Shown: in pieces, positions 1-7,634 of the stretch | Layout of the letters: each line of letters starts with the position of its first letter | Position numbering within the stretch: the first letter of the stretch is position 1 | Assembly (NCBI GenBank): GCA_009731375.1 | Contig: BJOX01000089.1 | Location: 325,945 to 350,156, forward strand | Length of the DNA: 24,212 nucleotides | Direction: 5' to 3' | DNA from: Paulinella micropora | Taxonomy: Eukaryota > Cercozoa > Imbricatea > Euglyphida | Position numbers and translations under genes: made by a program | The notes under the pieces: generated by a model | The model's input: only the letters and a program-made list of their open reading frames with translations | The model's database searches: none | What the model was told of the DNA's origin: nothing

Positions 1-660
1 GCCAGTTATGATTTAAAACAGGATGCGGTCAGCGACCCGATTAAGACAAATATTGTAGTTGCTCTATTTACTACCTGCCACGCGAGAATGAGACTTTATG
101 AGATGATGGACAGACTAGGCAGGAGAATTCTATACCACGATACGGATAGTGTAATATATACCACAGACCTGACGAAAGGCGAAGATGATGTAAAGACGGG
201 CAAACTACTCGGGGACTGGACAGATGAATTAAAGGGAGCCAAGATAAAGACCTTCGTTGGAGGCGGGGCAAAGTGCTACGGATACTTATTAGATAACGGC
301 AAAGCCTGTATGAAAGTAAAAGGATTTAGTATGAATTACGAGACGAAGAAGGCCTTAAACTTACCTAATATGTTAAGTGTAATAAGTTGCGGGCTTGGTA
401 TTAAAAACACTGAATTATTTGAGAATGGTAAAAATGAACTGGCCGAATTGTTAGAGACTGAGGAAGAATTAATGATTGCTAAGCGAATTGAGAAGTCTGG
501 AAAAGTAGTTATAATAGAAAACAACAAGATAACGCGAGACAAACAAAAGAAAAAAATAACAAGCGAATACTTAGAAAAGATATTTAGTTTTACATATACG
601 AAAAGAAAAGTTATCGGAATTGTAGAGAATGCGATTGAAACACGGCCGTTTGGATATTAA
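1..660 (+). CDS. polB: Protein-primed family B DNA polymerase, C-terminal fragment
   Basis: The open frame runs in from the window edge with no start; 219 residues are visible. The fragment carries the family B motif C, YHDTDS, at fragment residues 45-50 (bases 133-150), whose two aspartates bind catalytic metal. Just before it is a helix with TTCHARMRLYEMM, typical of the end of the palm domain. The later KVKGF stretch (around residue 100) matches the K-x-KG segment of protein-primed polymerases of Polintons, PLVs and adenoviruses. The enzyme would replicate a linear genome from a terminal protein. The fragment ends at TAA 658-660, followed by a small hairpin at 699-728. The N-terminal exonuclease and terminal-protein regions lie outside the window. 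The motifs are seen directly; the Polinton-type assignment rests on them plus the neighbouring genes. Confidence 0.9.
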   Translation, partial: ASYDLKQDAVSDPIKTNIVVALFTTCHARMRLYEMMDRLGRRILYHDTDSVIYTTDLTKGEDDVKTGKLLGDWTDELKGAKIKTFVGGGAKCYGYLLDNGKACMKVKGFSMNYETKKALNLPNMLSVISCGLGIKNTELFENGKNELAELLETEEELMIAKRIEKSGKVVIIENNKITRDKQKKKITSEYLEKIFSFTYTKRKVIGIVENAIETRPFGY

Positions 661-698
661 TGATGTTTAGTATAGCAAAAACAATATAGGTTTTTGGG

Positions 699-728
699 TT
701 ATGAAGTCCAGTTACAACAACTTCATAA
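699..728. repeat. Short hairpin after polB
   Basis: Perfect 9-bp arms TTATGAAGT and ACTTCATAA enclose a 12-base loop, 39 bases after the polB stop and upstream of the next ATG at 779. It is positioned like a transcript 3'-end signal, but no function is shown. Confidence 0.5.
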
Positions 729-778
729 TTTTTTTATTTATTTATCTTTTCTATAAAATATATACCATATACTATACT

Positions 779-1063
779 ATGACCGCCCTAACCAGACTAT
801 GCGAGAAGTTTGAAAAACTCTCTATTGAAAATAAAAAAGAAACATTTTCTCTTACCGATGTTAAAAAGATAATTACTGACGAAATCCAAATGATTGAAAA
901 GGAAGGCAAGCCAACCGATGTTTTTCCATTTGGTAAGTATAAAGGTAAGAAGATTCAAGATGTAGCGGTTATTGATAAGCCATATCTTGAATGGGTTATG
1001 AAACAGCCGTGGTTTGAGAAATTTACCGACATTAAAAGTGAAGTAAAAAAATATTTACAATAA
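779..1063 (+). CDS. Small protein with ExoX-like C-terminal motif
   Basis: This 94-residue protein ends in a block around FGKYKGKKIQDV, followed by DKPYLEWVMKQPWF. It resembles the small ExoX-like C-terminal / DUF3820-type module found at the end of some DnaQ-family exonucleases and as stand-alone proteins in phages and large DNA viruses. No exonuclease catalytic residues are present, so this is an accessory module and not a nuclease. The ATG at 779 is preferred to the upstream in-frame ATG at 701: the extra 26 residues would be translated from AT-rich intergenic DNA containing a hairpin, and 779 is directly preceded by a TATACT-type sequence also seen before other genes here. A second protein with the same motif follows immediately. 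Its function is unknown. Confidence 0.6.
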   Translation: MTALTRLCEKFEKLSIENKKETFSLTDVKKIITDEIQMIEKEGKPTDVFPFGKYKGKKIQDVAVIDKPYLEWVMKQPWFEKFTDIKSEVKKYLQ

Positions 1064-1091
1064 AAAATAAAATTTTGCTATACATATATCA

Positions 1092-1552
1092 ATGACCGAC
1101 CTAAGCACCAAGCAGGACTACTTGAATGAAATTGAAAAATGGAACCTTGATGAAAATCTCCGACGTGTCGGAGATAATGTCAAAAAGCCGACAATTAAAT
1201 GGACTAAACCCGACATTGTTTCTTTTTATGAGCAATACAAGCCAAGGGACGATAATGTTAAAGTAGTTATTCCGTTGGAGGCTATAACGGACGAAGAAGA
1301 AAGCACTCCTTTACGACTGCTGATTTGAAAGAAACGGGGATTACTGAAATAAAGGCTAATGTAGGAGAAGAGATAGCGACTGCTACATGTACAGAAGAAG
1401 GATGTATATTAAAGAAAGATGTTGTTCTTCAATATGGTAAGTATAAAAAAATGAAAATTGAAGATGTTGCTAAGATTGATAAACCATACCTTGAATATTT
1501 AATTCAACAACCTTATTTTAATAACAAAGATGCGGTAAAAAAATACCTATGA
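1092..1552 (+). pseudogene. Second ExoX-like C-terminal motif protein, frameshifted
   Basis: An ATG at 1092 preceded by TATACATATATCA opens a frame of 78 codons that stops at 1326-1328. The other half continues in a different frame up to TGA 1550-1552 and has no ATG of its own; a TTG at 1325 is its first possible start. The downstream frame is already open before that, so the two look like one gene of about 150 residues broken by a one-base shift between about 1303 and 1327. The second half contains YGKYKKMKIEDV and DKPYLEYLIQQPYF, matching the C-terminus of the preceding gene, so the two are tandem paralogues sharing the C-terminal module with different N-termini. Its stop codon overlaps the first base of a palindromic module. 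A sequencing error could also explain the break. Confidence 0.55.
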
Positions 1553-1692
1553 TATTCGTAAATCCACACTCCCGCTAACGCTCCCGTGTGTTTTACGAAC
1601 ATCGCCTCCCGTTTTTTTAAAAAATTTTTTTTTCGATGTTTATCAACAAACGAGAATGAGCGAAGCGAATGAGAGTGAAGTTGATAAATATG
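1551..1692. repeat. Nested palindromic double-hairpin module, copy 1
   Basis: Two hairpins are separated by a 31-base T/A-rich spacer. The first (1551-1603) runs from GATATT to AACATC with arms GATATTCGTAAATCCACAC and GTGTGTTTTACGAACATC. The second (1635-1692) has arms GATGTTTATCAAC and GTTGATAAATAT and a loop with two copies of GAATGAG around CGAAGC. The outer ends, GATATT and AATATG, are near-inverses, so the whole unit is palindromic. It lies between convergent genes: the first base overlaps the TGA of the gene ending at 1552, and the second hairpin lies inside the C-terminal reading frame of the gene at 1617-2918. The 5' arm of the first hairpin is identical over 19 bases to the inverse of an arm at 5480-5498. 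Confidence 0.85.
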
Positions 1693-2918
1693 TGGTCTTC
1701 TATAAAGTTCGCGATTACATTAATATTGCTACCAGCACCTGCCGACACAGCCTTCTGTGTGAATGTCAAAATATCACTCGGCGTTAATTGAATATCGTAT
1801 GTTCTGAGATTAATCTGTTGAGTTGAGGCGGCATTTACATAAATCTTAAAAATTGTCGTTCCGTTGGCGATAGCGGTTGCTTTTGTGTCTGTATCTACGA
1901 TTGAAGTTGTGGCATCAACATCAGCAAAACCAGCCCCTGTTAGCGTCCCATTCAATACCATTCTGACGACATTTGACTTAGTATCTTCATTCGTAATACT
2001 TACCAAGGAAGGAAAGACATTTGAATAGTTGGTTAGGCTATTATTGAATAGTGCTTTATTCCTGATACTTAAAATGGGGCTTTCAGTGGTGCTCGTTTTT
2101 TCGTCTCCTTCCGCAGTATTTGTAATACTTGTATTAATAGTATTTGACCCCTCAATGAATAAACTAGCACTCGCCGTTTTAAGAATTTGTATTCCAGTCT
2201 TTGCATCATTTCTCATGACTGCCGTAAAAGGTAATGTTGTATTTCGCAGGCTTACACCTTCATTCGCATTCGCATACTCAATCATATGAACTAATTGAAA
2301 TAATCCTGTTATGGGATTTTCAATATAAAACTTAATAGCACCAAACCCAAGATACTGAAATTGAATTTGAAATACATTTCCTTTGCTCCAGTCTAAGTTC
2401 GGCATAGCAAAATTACCATCGCATGGGTCGTCCCAGTCTTCTTGGTCAATATAAACTGCAACACCTCCTTTAATATGCGCGATATTCATTCCTGCTTGAT
2501 TTTTGTAAAAATAAAATCCATCAACGAGATCATTTCCTATTCCAATAAATGAATAGTAATCTTTTGTATCATCCGTTGTCCATATAGCAGTAAAGCGGGC
2601 AAGGACACCCATTCCAGTTCTATATTTTATTCTCCTTTTACTTACTAATCCAGCATCTGCCGTAGCATTAGCAGTTGTTTTCAATTCAGCCATATTATTC
2701 AAGAATGACACAGACGATTTTGTTTCTGTTTTTGTCCATATCCTAGTATTAATGGTATATGGAAAGATTTCTTGTAATACTGGTGTTAATTGACCTACTA
2801 CTGCTTCACCAAAAGCGGTTTTTGAATTATTTGTTTCAAGGTTTCCATCATATCCAGCACTGACATTTATAAATTCGCCGTCAGGATTTTGTGCGATTAA
2901 GTTTCGTTGGTGGCTCAT
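1617..2918 (-). CDS. Putative virion surface / attachment protein
   Basis: This 433-residue protein has no membrane segment or signal peptide. An N-terminal segment (about residues 1-90) is followed by a beta-rich globular region (about 95-235) with patterns such as RYRTGMGVLARFTA, YYSFIGIGNDLVDGFYF and MNIAHIKGG. These resemble lectin-like or tail-fibre-associated domains carried by PLVs, giant viruses and phages; that resemblance is from memory. The C-terminal half is Ser/Thr/Asn/Ala-rich and beta-prone. The ATG at 2916-2918 follows ATATATAAC. The gene lies just downstream of MCP in the same orientation, which supports a virion role. About the last 25 residues are encoded by a repeat hairpin (1635-1692), so the original C-terminus may have been replaced. 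Its precise function is unknown. Confidence 0.6.
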   Translation of the reverse strand: MSHQRNLIAQNPDGEFINVSAGYDGNLETNNSKTAFGEAVVGQLTPVLQEIFPYTINTRIWTKTETKSSVSFLNNMAELKTTANATADAGLVSKRRIKYRTGMGVLARFTAIWTTDDTKDYYSFIGIGNDLVDGFYFYKNQAGMNIAHIKGGVAVYIDQEDWDDPCDGNFAMPNLDWSKGNVFQIQFQYLGFGAIKFYIENPITGLFQLVHMIEYANANEGVSLRNTTLPFTAVMRNDAKTGIQILKTASASLFIEGSNTINTSITNTAEGDEKTSTTESPILSIRNKALFNNSLTNYSNVFPSLVSITNEDTKSNVVRMVLNGTLTGAGFADVDATTSIVDTDTKATAIANGTTIFKIYVNAASTQQINLRTYDIQLTPSDILTFTQKAVSAGAGSNINVIANFIEDHIFINFTLIRFAHSRLLINIEKKIF

Positions 2919-2974
2919 TGTTATATATTATTTAAAAAAATATAAATTAACTATCAAAATTAATAATTACCCAC

Positions 2975-4252
2975 TTAACTAATTGAAATAACATTTGCCT
3001 TCACTTGAACCTCTCGCTGAGCAATGGCCACGGTGTAATGGTTGTGAGCATTATTAGCAGTCGTCGCAATGAATTCCCATCGTCGCTCCATAGACAGGTC
3101 AAGTCCGCTAATCTCATTCTGGTCTTTGCTCCACAGCGGACGAGTGTTATCCCAAGCATCACACCAAAACCAGTTATATTTGTATATGTCCGCATTCAAC
3201 AAAGCCGAACCCTCAATCTTTGTCTTCAAATACATATAGTCTTCTTCTAGGGAGGTATCAATATTAAACTCCTGCTGTCGTGCTCCGTCAAGTGTGGTGT
3301 AAAAACTTACAACCTTAGCCTGCGCTCTGTTATCGTGGTCATAAGCCGTATTCTTTGTTTCAGAATTATTGAAAACAGAGTGATAAATCTTCTTCAATCT
3401 GCGACCGTGTCCGCGGTCAAATCTCATAATAATGTTTTGTGTTGTGCTTGCTGCGATAGTGTTTTTATACACATAAGGATAATCAATGTTAAAACTCATA
3501 CCCTCAGGGCTAGCAATCTTCGCCTGAATGGATTGAATGACATCAGGATTAGTTTCAACAGCCAGAAACAAAGCAATATTAGTAACATCAGCACTGACAG
3601 CCGTCGCCGCGGATCCGACATTCGCAGTATTAATAGCAGTCGCCGCACCATTAGTCACTGTATAACTAGATCTGTCAGTAGCACTCCACACAATCCGCAT
3701 CGTCAAAATCTCTGGAAACATAATGGTTTTATCAAGAGCGAAAATAGTATTAATAAGCATACTCAAAGGAATTTTCACATTGATAGCGGTGGCGGCATTT
3801 TCGGCACTACCTACAAGATATTTTGCTTCGTTGTAATTAACATTTACAGGAGAAACCACGCCAGTCCCGTCAGTCAATGCGGCATCGTTATGACGACGAG
3901 CACTGATGGGAGGTTCAGCAAACATAGCAAGAGTTCTCGCCGCCACGTTATCAGCACCGTCTGTCATAGCACGAAAGTTAGTCCTTGTGGCCGCTGCGGC
4001 ACTAATGTTAATCAATCCATTCGCATTACACTTTTGAAGCATACAACCATATCCAGTAGCGACATCGTGGTTAGGAAGGTCAAGGAAATCCTCCAAAGAT
4101 GTCTCGGGCTTCCAAAGCATTTTAGTAACCGTCCCAAGGTTATTAAGGTCGCACAAATAAACACCGCCACGGGTCTGAAGTTGAATTTGTCTAATGGATG
4201 AAAGGCAGTCCATAAAAATTCTAGAATAAGTGTTGGCGCCCGCTGCTCTCAT
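2975..4252 (-). CDS. mcp: Major capsid protein (double jelly-roll type)
   Basis: This 425-residue protein would form the hexon-like trimeric capsomer of an icosahedral capsid. Family-like features include an N-terminal helix-rich stretch starting MRAAGANTYSRIF, the central EILTMRIVW segment after a KTIMFPE motif, GHGRRLKKIYHSVFN in the second half, and a C-terminal block with YKYNWFWCDAW, GLDLSMERRWEF and NHYTVA typical of Polinton/PLV capsid proteins. The ATG at 4250-4252 is chosen; the frame is open for six more codons but only to a TTG, and a TATACT sequence abuts the ATG. The protein is on the short side for Polinton MCPs. It sits between a 45-residue gene and the surface-protein gene, all on the minus strand. 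The double jelly-roll fold is inferred and a structure prediction would settle it. Confidence 0.82.
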   Translation of the reverse strand: MRAAGANTYSRIFMDCLSSIRQIQLQTRGGVYLCDLNNLGTVTKMLWKPETSLEDFLDLPNHDVATGYGCMLQKCNANGLINISAAAATRTNFRAMTDGADNVAARTLAMFAEPPISARRHNDAALTDGTGVVSPVNVNYNEAKYLVGSAENAATAINVKIPLSMLINTIFALDKTIMFPEILTMRIVWSATDRSSYTVTNGAATAINTANVGSAATAVSADVTNIALFLAVETNPDVIQSIQAKIASPEGMSFNIDYPYVYKNTIAASTTQNIIMRFDRGHGRRLKKIYHSVFNNSETKNTAYDHDNRAQAKVVSFYTTLDGARQQEFNIDTSLEEDYMYLKTKIEGSALLNADIYKYNWFWCDAWDNTRPLWSKDQNEISGLDLSMERRWEFIATTANNAHNHYTVAIAQREVQVKANVISIS

Positions 4253-4312
4253 AGTATAAGTAAAACTCAAATAAGAGCGGGCGAGATTGAACGGGCGACT
4301 GATAAGGTCAAA

Positions 4313-4450
4313 TTATCGTTCTTGCCCACCAGCAGTGGTGACCTCAAAGGTTCCAGAACCCTCACGTGGAGCAAGTTTATTCAAACGATAAGAAGCACTG
4401 ATATAATCAGTCTTACTGAAGTCTAATTCTCCGCCGTGTTGAGTTGGCAT
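4313..4450 (-). CDS. Small protein between MCP and penton
   Basis: A 45-residue reading frame begins MPTQHGGELDF and ends TTAGGQER; longer readings upstream have only a TTG start. It contains two GG pairs, the first in a QHGG-E context that resembles adenain-type cleavage sites. It lies 60 bases upstream of MCP and 85 downstream of the penton-like gene in the same orientation, so a minor virion or cement role is plausible. I do not recognise a family. A conserved position between the two capsid genes is the main reason to accept it as real. Confidence 0.5.
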   Translation of the reverse strand: MPTQHGGELDFSKTDYISASYRLNKLAPREGSGTFEVTTAGGQER

Positions 4451-4535
4451 TTTGTTTTTTGATTTTTTAGGCAGTCGTGTAAGTTGTTTAATACACAAAT
4501 ATATTCATAGAAAAAATAATTAAATCAAAAATTAA

Positions 4536-5348
4536 TTACCTTGATTTTAATAAATTGAAAAAGGATGTAAATAAATTAAAATAATTCGTTTCCCTGTAAA
4601 TTAATAATGTTATAACAATACCCAAACCATTAAGATTTATAGCCTGATCGTTTTCGTCTGTAAGATAAAACCTGAATACATTATTTGAACTGGTTGATGA
4701 TTTCTTACCATACTCTGACCCACTTCCGTCGTATATAACGGCACCAAAAGGAATTTCGTTGGCAGTGTATATTTCTTGTAGCACGTGATTATCTCCTTCA
4801 CCAACTAAGTCCGATTGAAGGTATAAAGTCTTTTCACCAGTTAAAATAATTACATTTGGTGATTTAATAAAATCATTAGCAAAGAAATATGTGGAATTTC
4901 TATCAAACCCCATTACTTCGTGAATACGGGTATCACTATCAAATATAAATCGCGGTTGAATTCCCTTATTCTCTGACACACTGAATGTTAATTTGCCGTC
5001 TTCTGGTTCTATGTTGGTATTATTACTTGAGACGACATAAGTATAATTATTTGGGCTGTATGCGGTTAGCACCTCCGACAACTTATTTTTTAGATTGTTC
5101 ATTGTGTAGTTTCCCTCGGGTATCGTAATTAAAGCCTCATACCCGTCTTCGCTAAGAGTAAAAGTATTATATGGTGATGCCACAGAGTAATACGACTTTG
5201 GAACATAGATATGAAGAATTTTACAATGTGTTGGATTGTCCAGTGATTTTAAGTTTATTTCGTGTGTAAAGTCGCTATCTGTGCCAGTTATTCTGTTTTT
5301 ACTATTTATGTAATAGATACCAGAACTTCTTCCTCCCTTATAGTCCAT
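4536..5348 (-). CDS. penton: Minor capsid protein, penton-like single jelly-roll
   Basis: This 270-residue protein fits the penton of Polinton/PLV particles, which fills the five-fold vertices. The N-terminus MDYKGGRSSGIYYINSKNR followed by SDFTHEINLKS is the typical opening of this family: an ordinary beta strand with INS/ITG-type turns. Next come a YYSVASPYNTF strand and IPEGNYTMNNLKNKLSEVL, the segment in which these viruses have an EGNYT-N-LxxxL motif that I recognise from PLV and giant-virus homologues. RFIFDSDTRIHEVMGFD follows. The C-terminus is hydrophobic. The GG near residues 5-6 could be a protease site. The ATG is only 6 bases from a palindromic module that separates the gene from the protease. 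The assignment is by motif and position. Confidence 0.75.
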   Translation of the reverse strand: MDYKGGRSSGIYYINSKNRITGTDSDFTHEINLKSLDNPTHCKILHIYVPKSYYSVASPYNTFTLSEDGYEALITIPEGNYTMNNLKNKLSEVLTAYSPNNYTYVVSSNNTNIEPEDGKLTFSVSENKGIQPRFIFDSDTRIHEVMGFDRNSTYFFANDFIKSPNVIILTGEKTLYLQSDLVGEGDNHVLQEIYTANEIPFGAVIYDGSGSEYGKKSSTSSNNVFRFYLTDENDQAINLNGLGIVITLLIYRETNYFNLFTSFFNLLKSR

Positions 5349-5354
5349 GATGTA

Positions 5355-5498
5355 GATATTTTAGAATAGCGCTTTCGTTATCACTCTCGCTTATTCTAAA
5401 ACATCGTTTTTTATTTTGGAAAAAATTAAATGGGATACGATATTTGTAAAACACACGAAAATGAGTGAAACGAATGAGAGTGTGGATTTACGAATATC
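5355..5498. repeat. Nested palindromic double-hairpin module, copy 2
   Basis: The first hairpin (5355-5405) has arms GATATTTTAGAATAGCG and CGCTTATTCTAAAACATC. A 33-base spacer containing a T-run then an A-run follows. The second hairpin (5439-5498) has arms GATATTTGTAAAACACAC and GTGTGGATTTACGAATATC. The two loops are approximate inverses of each other (CTTTCGTTATCACTCT against the inverse of GAGTGAAACGAATGAG). It fills the space between the protease stop (5501-5503) and the penton start (5348). Its 3' arm at 5388-5405 is identical over 18 bases to one in copy 3. Confidence 0.87.
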
Positions 5499-5500
5499 TT

Positions 5501-7519
5501 TTATATGTATGTGTCGAAACCATACCCATTCTGTGCTTTCAACTTTTCTGCTTCTTCTTCTTTTAAGTCTGTGAAACCCGAACTAAACTTAAATCGGTTG
5601 CCTTTCGCCCGTTCCATTAAAAATCTCATTGAGTGCCATCCGCGGGTATCCGATGTGTTTGATTGTTGCTTTACTTGATTAACCTTCATAAGCAGGTATG
5701 TGCTTGGGTGGCTTCGGTCAATTAGTTGTTTCATTTGTTGTTGAAAGTCTTCTGTCGGCTCGTAAAGTGCTAAGGGGTCATAGACTTCAACACTCCTGTC
5801 TTTATCTAGACTTATCCATACTGCGATCCAATGAGACCCCGCTTGTTTGTGATTATCTAAATTCATAATAAATCCGTATCGCTTTCTTTTTTCTGGATTT
5901 AGTTTGTAGATTTCATCACTTGCTATCGCTCCGAGATACCATCCATATTTTTTCATTATGTCATCTATTTCGTTAGTCATTAGCCCGCGCCCCTCTCCTT
6001 GTAATGGGACTTGCTCTGGCTGTGGTTTTGACTCTGCCTCTGGTTGCTCTGGCTGTTGCTCTGGTTGCTCGGGCTCTGGCTGTGGTTGTTCTAATGATGC
6101 GGTAATCGTAGGGGGTAGCGGTTGGGGCATTCCTTCATCAACATTTAAATCCGCTGAAACTTGTTTATCTACATTTGGGTCTATTGTCATTTTGCTAGTT
6201 AGAGTTTTTACAAAATCCTTTTTATTCATTGTGTGCCTCCAATCTTTGCGGGATAAATATTTTTTTATTTTCGCTATTGAAAATACCTTATCAATTAATT
6301 CATTTAATGTTTTCGCTCCAGTGTCTACGCGACGCTTGGGGGTATGGTAGGGGGTTTTTCCCCCTCCAGTATTAAACCTTTTAATCATGTTAATAATCCA
6401 CTTTGAAGTGTCTTTGTAATTTAATTTGTTATGACCATCATTATCTAGTCTCTTTTTTAAAGCCTGTGCTAACTCTTTTATGGTAATGGTTGGGTGATAA
6501 GTTTTTGAAAATCCAGAGATTAAAAATTGATTAATTTGTAAATTTTCAAGATGCTTACCCTTTTCTTCTGCTTTCTTTTTTTCCTTTTCAAGTTTTTCTT
6601 TATATTCTTCTGCTAACTTTTTCTGTTCTTCTAAAGATGTCGCTGTGGCTATAGCCATCTGAATATCTTGACTGGCTTTTTGTAAGTCTTTGAGACTCAT
6701 CTTTTTAATGAATTTATCTGTATATCCTGCTAATTTCAGTGTTTCAATATCTTTCTGCTTTTGCTTTTTTTCTTCCTCATATTGCTCTTTCGTTTTCAAT
6801 GGTGCTTCATCTCCTAAATTATGTAATGGCGGTGCTTGTGGTGGTGCTCCTAATGGCGGTGCTTGTCGTGGTGCTCCAAATTGTGGCGGTGCTTGTGGCT
6901 GTCCAAATTGCGGTGGCATAATATATTGATATTGCGGTGGCGGTGGTAATGCTTGTATTCTATTTTTTCTATCTTCTTCATATTTTACATCATCTATGAG
7001 TTTTTGCTCCCTTCTTAGTTCTCTGTCTTTTTGTTCTTGTCGTTCCTTGATATCGGATAGTTCATTGCGGTGTATCCTTGCTAACTCATCCTGCCTTTCC
7101 TTCGCATCTGCTACGTCTTTTCGTTCTAGCCTTTTCTTTTCTTCTTCTAAATCCTCCCTTTTCTTCTTTTCCTTTTCTTCCTCGTCATGTATTAACTCAT
7201 ATTTCTTTTGTAAGTTGCTTTGTATTTGGTTTCGGTTCTCGTGTTCAAGACGATTGAAATCAGATTTGATTATTTTTTCTCTTGGTTTGCGGCTAGCCCT
7301 TTGCGACTTTGGTTTGCTAATATATTTCATAAAAAGTTTAACGATTTGTAATGTGCTTAAATCATTTGTTTTCTTACCAAAATTAAGATAATATTTTTTA
7401 CCCTTCTGGATAATATATGGCCTCCCGCTCTTATTTCTATAAACTCGTGGTGGACGGACTTTCGCCCTTTTCACATTCTTAGTCTTTGATATTTTAGAAT
7501 TACGCTCCATGCTTCGCAT
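5501..7519 (-). CDS. Adenain-like cysteine protease with long N-terminal extension, catalytic Cys replaced
   Basis: The 672-residue protein has a C-terminal Ulp1/adenain-type protease domain (about 515-660). The catalytic triad positions are visible: His563 in GSHWIAVW, Asp581 in VEVYDPLA, and residue 626 in SDT-x-GWHSMRFL, where the family has the nucleophilic Cys but this copy has Arg (codon CGC, bases 5642-5644). A single transition separates CGC from a Cys codon. The upstream 500 residues are unusual: a basic start, a long charged coiled coil (about 100-190), a PQ-rich tract with repeated APPQFGAP-type units (200-235), another coiled coil (240-330) and a second PEQPQ-rich linker (about 465-510). 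The enzyme would mature capsid proteins; as written it should be inactive. The start is at 7519 or 7510, inside a repeat hairpin, so the true N-terminus is uncertain. Confidence 0.85.
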   Translation of the reverse strand: MRSMERNSKISKTKNVKRAKVRPPRVYRNKSGRPYIIQKGKKYYLNFGKKTNDLSTLQIVKLFMKYISKPKSQRASRKPREKIIKSDFNRLEHENRNQIQSNLQKKYELIHDEEEKEKKKREDLEEEKKRLERKDVADAKERQDELARIHRNELSDIKERQEQKDRELRREQKLIDDVKYEEDRKNRIQALPPPPQYQYIMPPQFGQPQAPPQFGAPRQAPPLGAPPQAPPLHNLGDEAPLKTKEQYEEEKKQKQKDIETLKLAGYTDKFIKKMSLKDLQKASQDIQMAIATATSLEEQKKLAEEYKEKLEKEKKKAEEKGKHLENLQINQFLISGFSKTYHPTITIKELAQALKKRLDNDGHNKLNYKDTSKWIINMIKRFNTGGGKTPYHTPKRRVDTGAKTLNELIDKVFSIAKIKKYLSRKDWRHTMNKKDFVKTLTSKMTIDPNVDKQVSADLNVDEGMPQPLPPTITASLEQPQPEPEQPEQQPEQPEAESKPQPEQVPLQGEGRGLMTNEIDDIMKKYGWYLGAIASDEIYKLNPEKRKRYGFIMNLDNHKQAGSHWIAVWISLDKDRSVEVYDPLALYEPTEDFQQQMKQLIDRSHPSTYLLMKVNQVKQQSNTSDTRGWHSMRFLMERAKGNRFKFSSGFTDLKEEEAEKLKAQNGYGFDTYI

Positions 7520-7634
7520 TCCCGCTTATTCTAAAACATCTATTTTTTGTTTTAAGAAAAAATAAATCGGTTTTACGATGTTTATGAGCAAGCGAAAATG
7601 AGCATAGCGAATGAAAGCGATGCTCATAAATATC
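7488..7634. repeat. Nested palindromic double-hairpin module, copy 3
   Basis: The first hairpin (7488-7540) has arms GATATTTTAGAAT and ATTCTAAAACATC plus flanking CG. A 36-base T-run/A-run spacer follows. The second hairpin (7577-7634) has arms GATGTTTATGAGCA and TGCTCATAAATATC, with the loop AGCGAAAATGAGCATAGCG followed by AATGAAAGCG. The second hairpin overlaps the TGA (7633-7635) of the gene ending there. The first contains the ATG of the protease gene in its loop. It shares arms and spacer design with copy 2. Confidence 0.87.

Noticed and set aside
701-778. N-terminal extension of the ExoX-like protein from the ATG at 701
   Set aside because: It would translate an AT-rich intergenic stretch and part of a hairpin into a hydrophobic leader; the ATG at 779 has the better upstream signal.
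3335-4201. Long plus-strand open frame opposite the MCP gene
   Set aside because: It mirrors the MCP coding strand and has no recognisable motif; MCP itself fits a known family.
5958-7391. Cys/Ser-rich plus-strand frames opposite the protease extension
   Set aside because: Composition is explained by the PQ-rich and charged tracts on the other strand.
1551-7634. A CRISPR-like array
   Set aside because: Only three units, kilobases apart, palindromic and without spacers of regular size.
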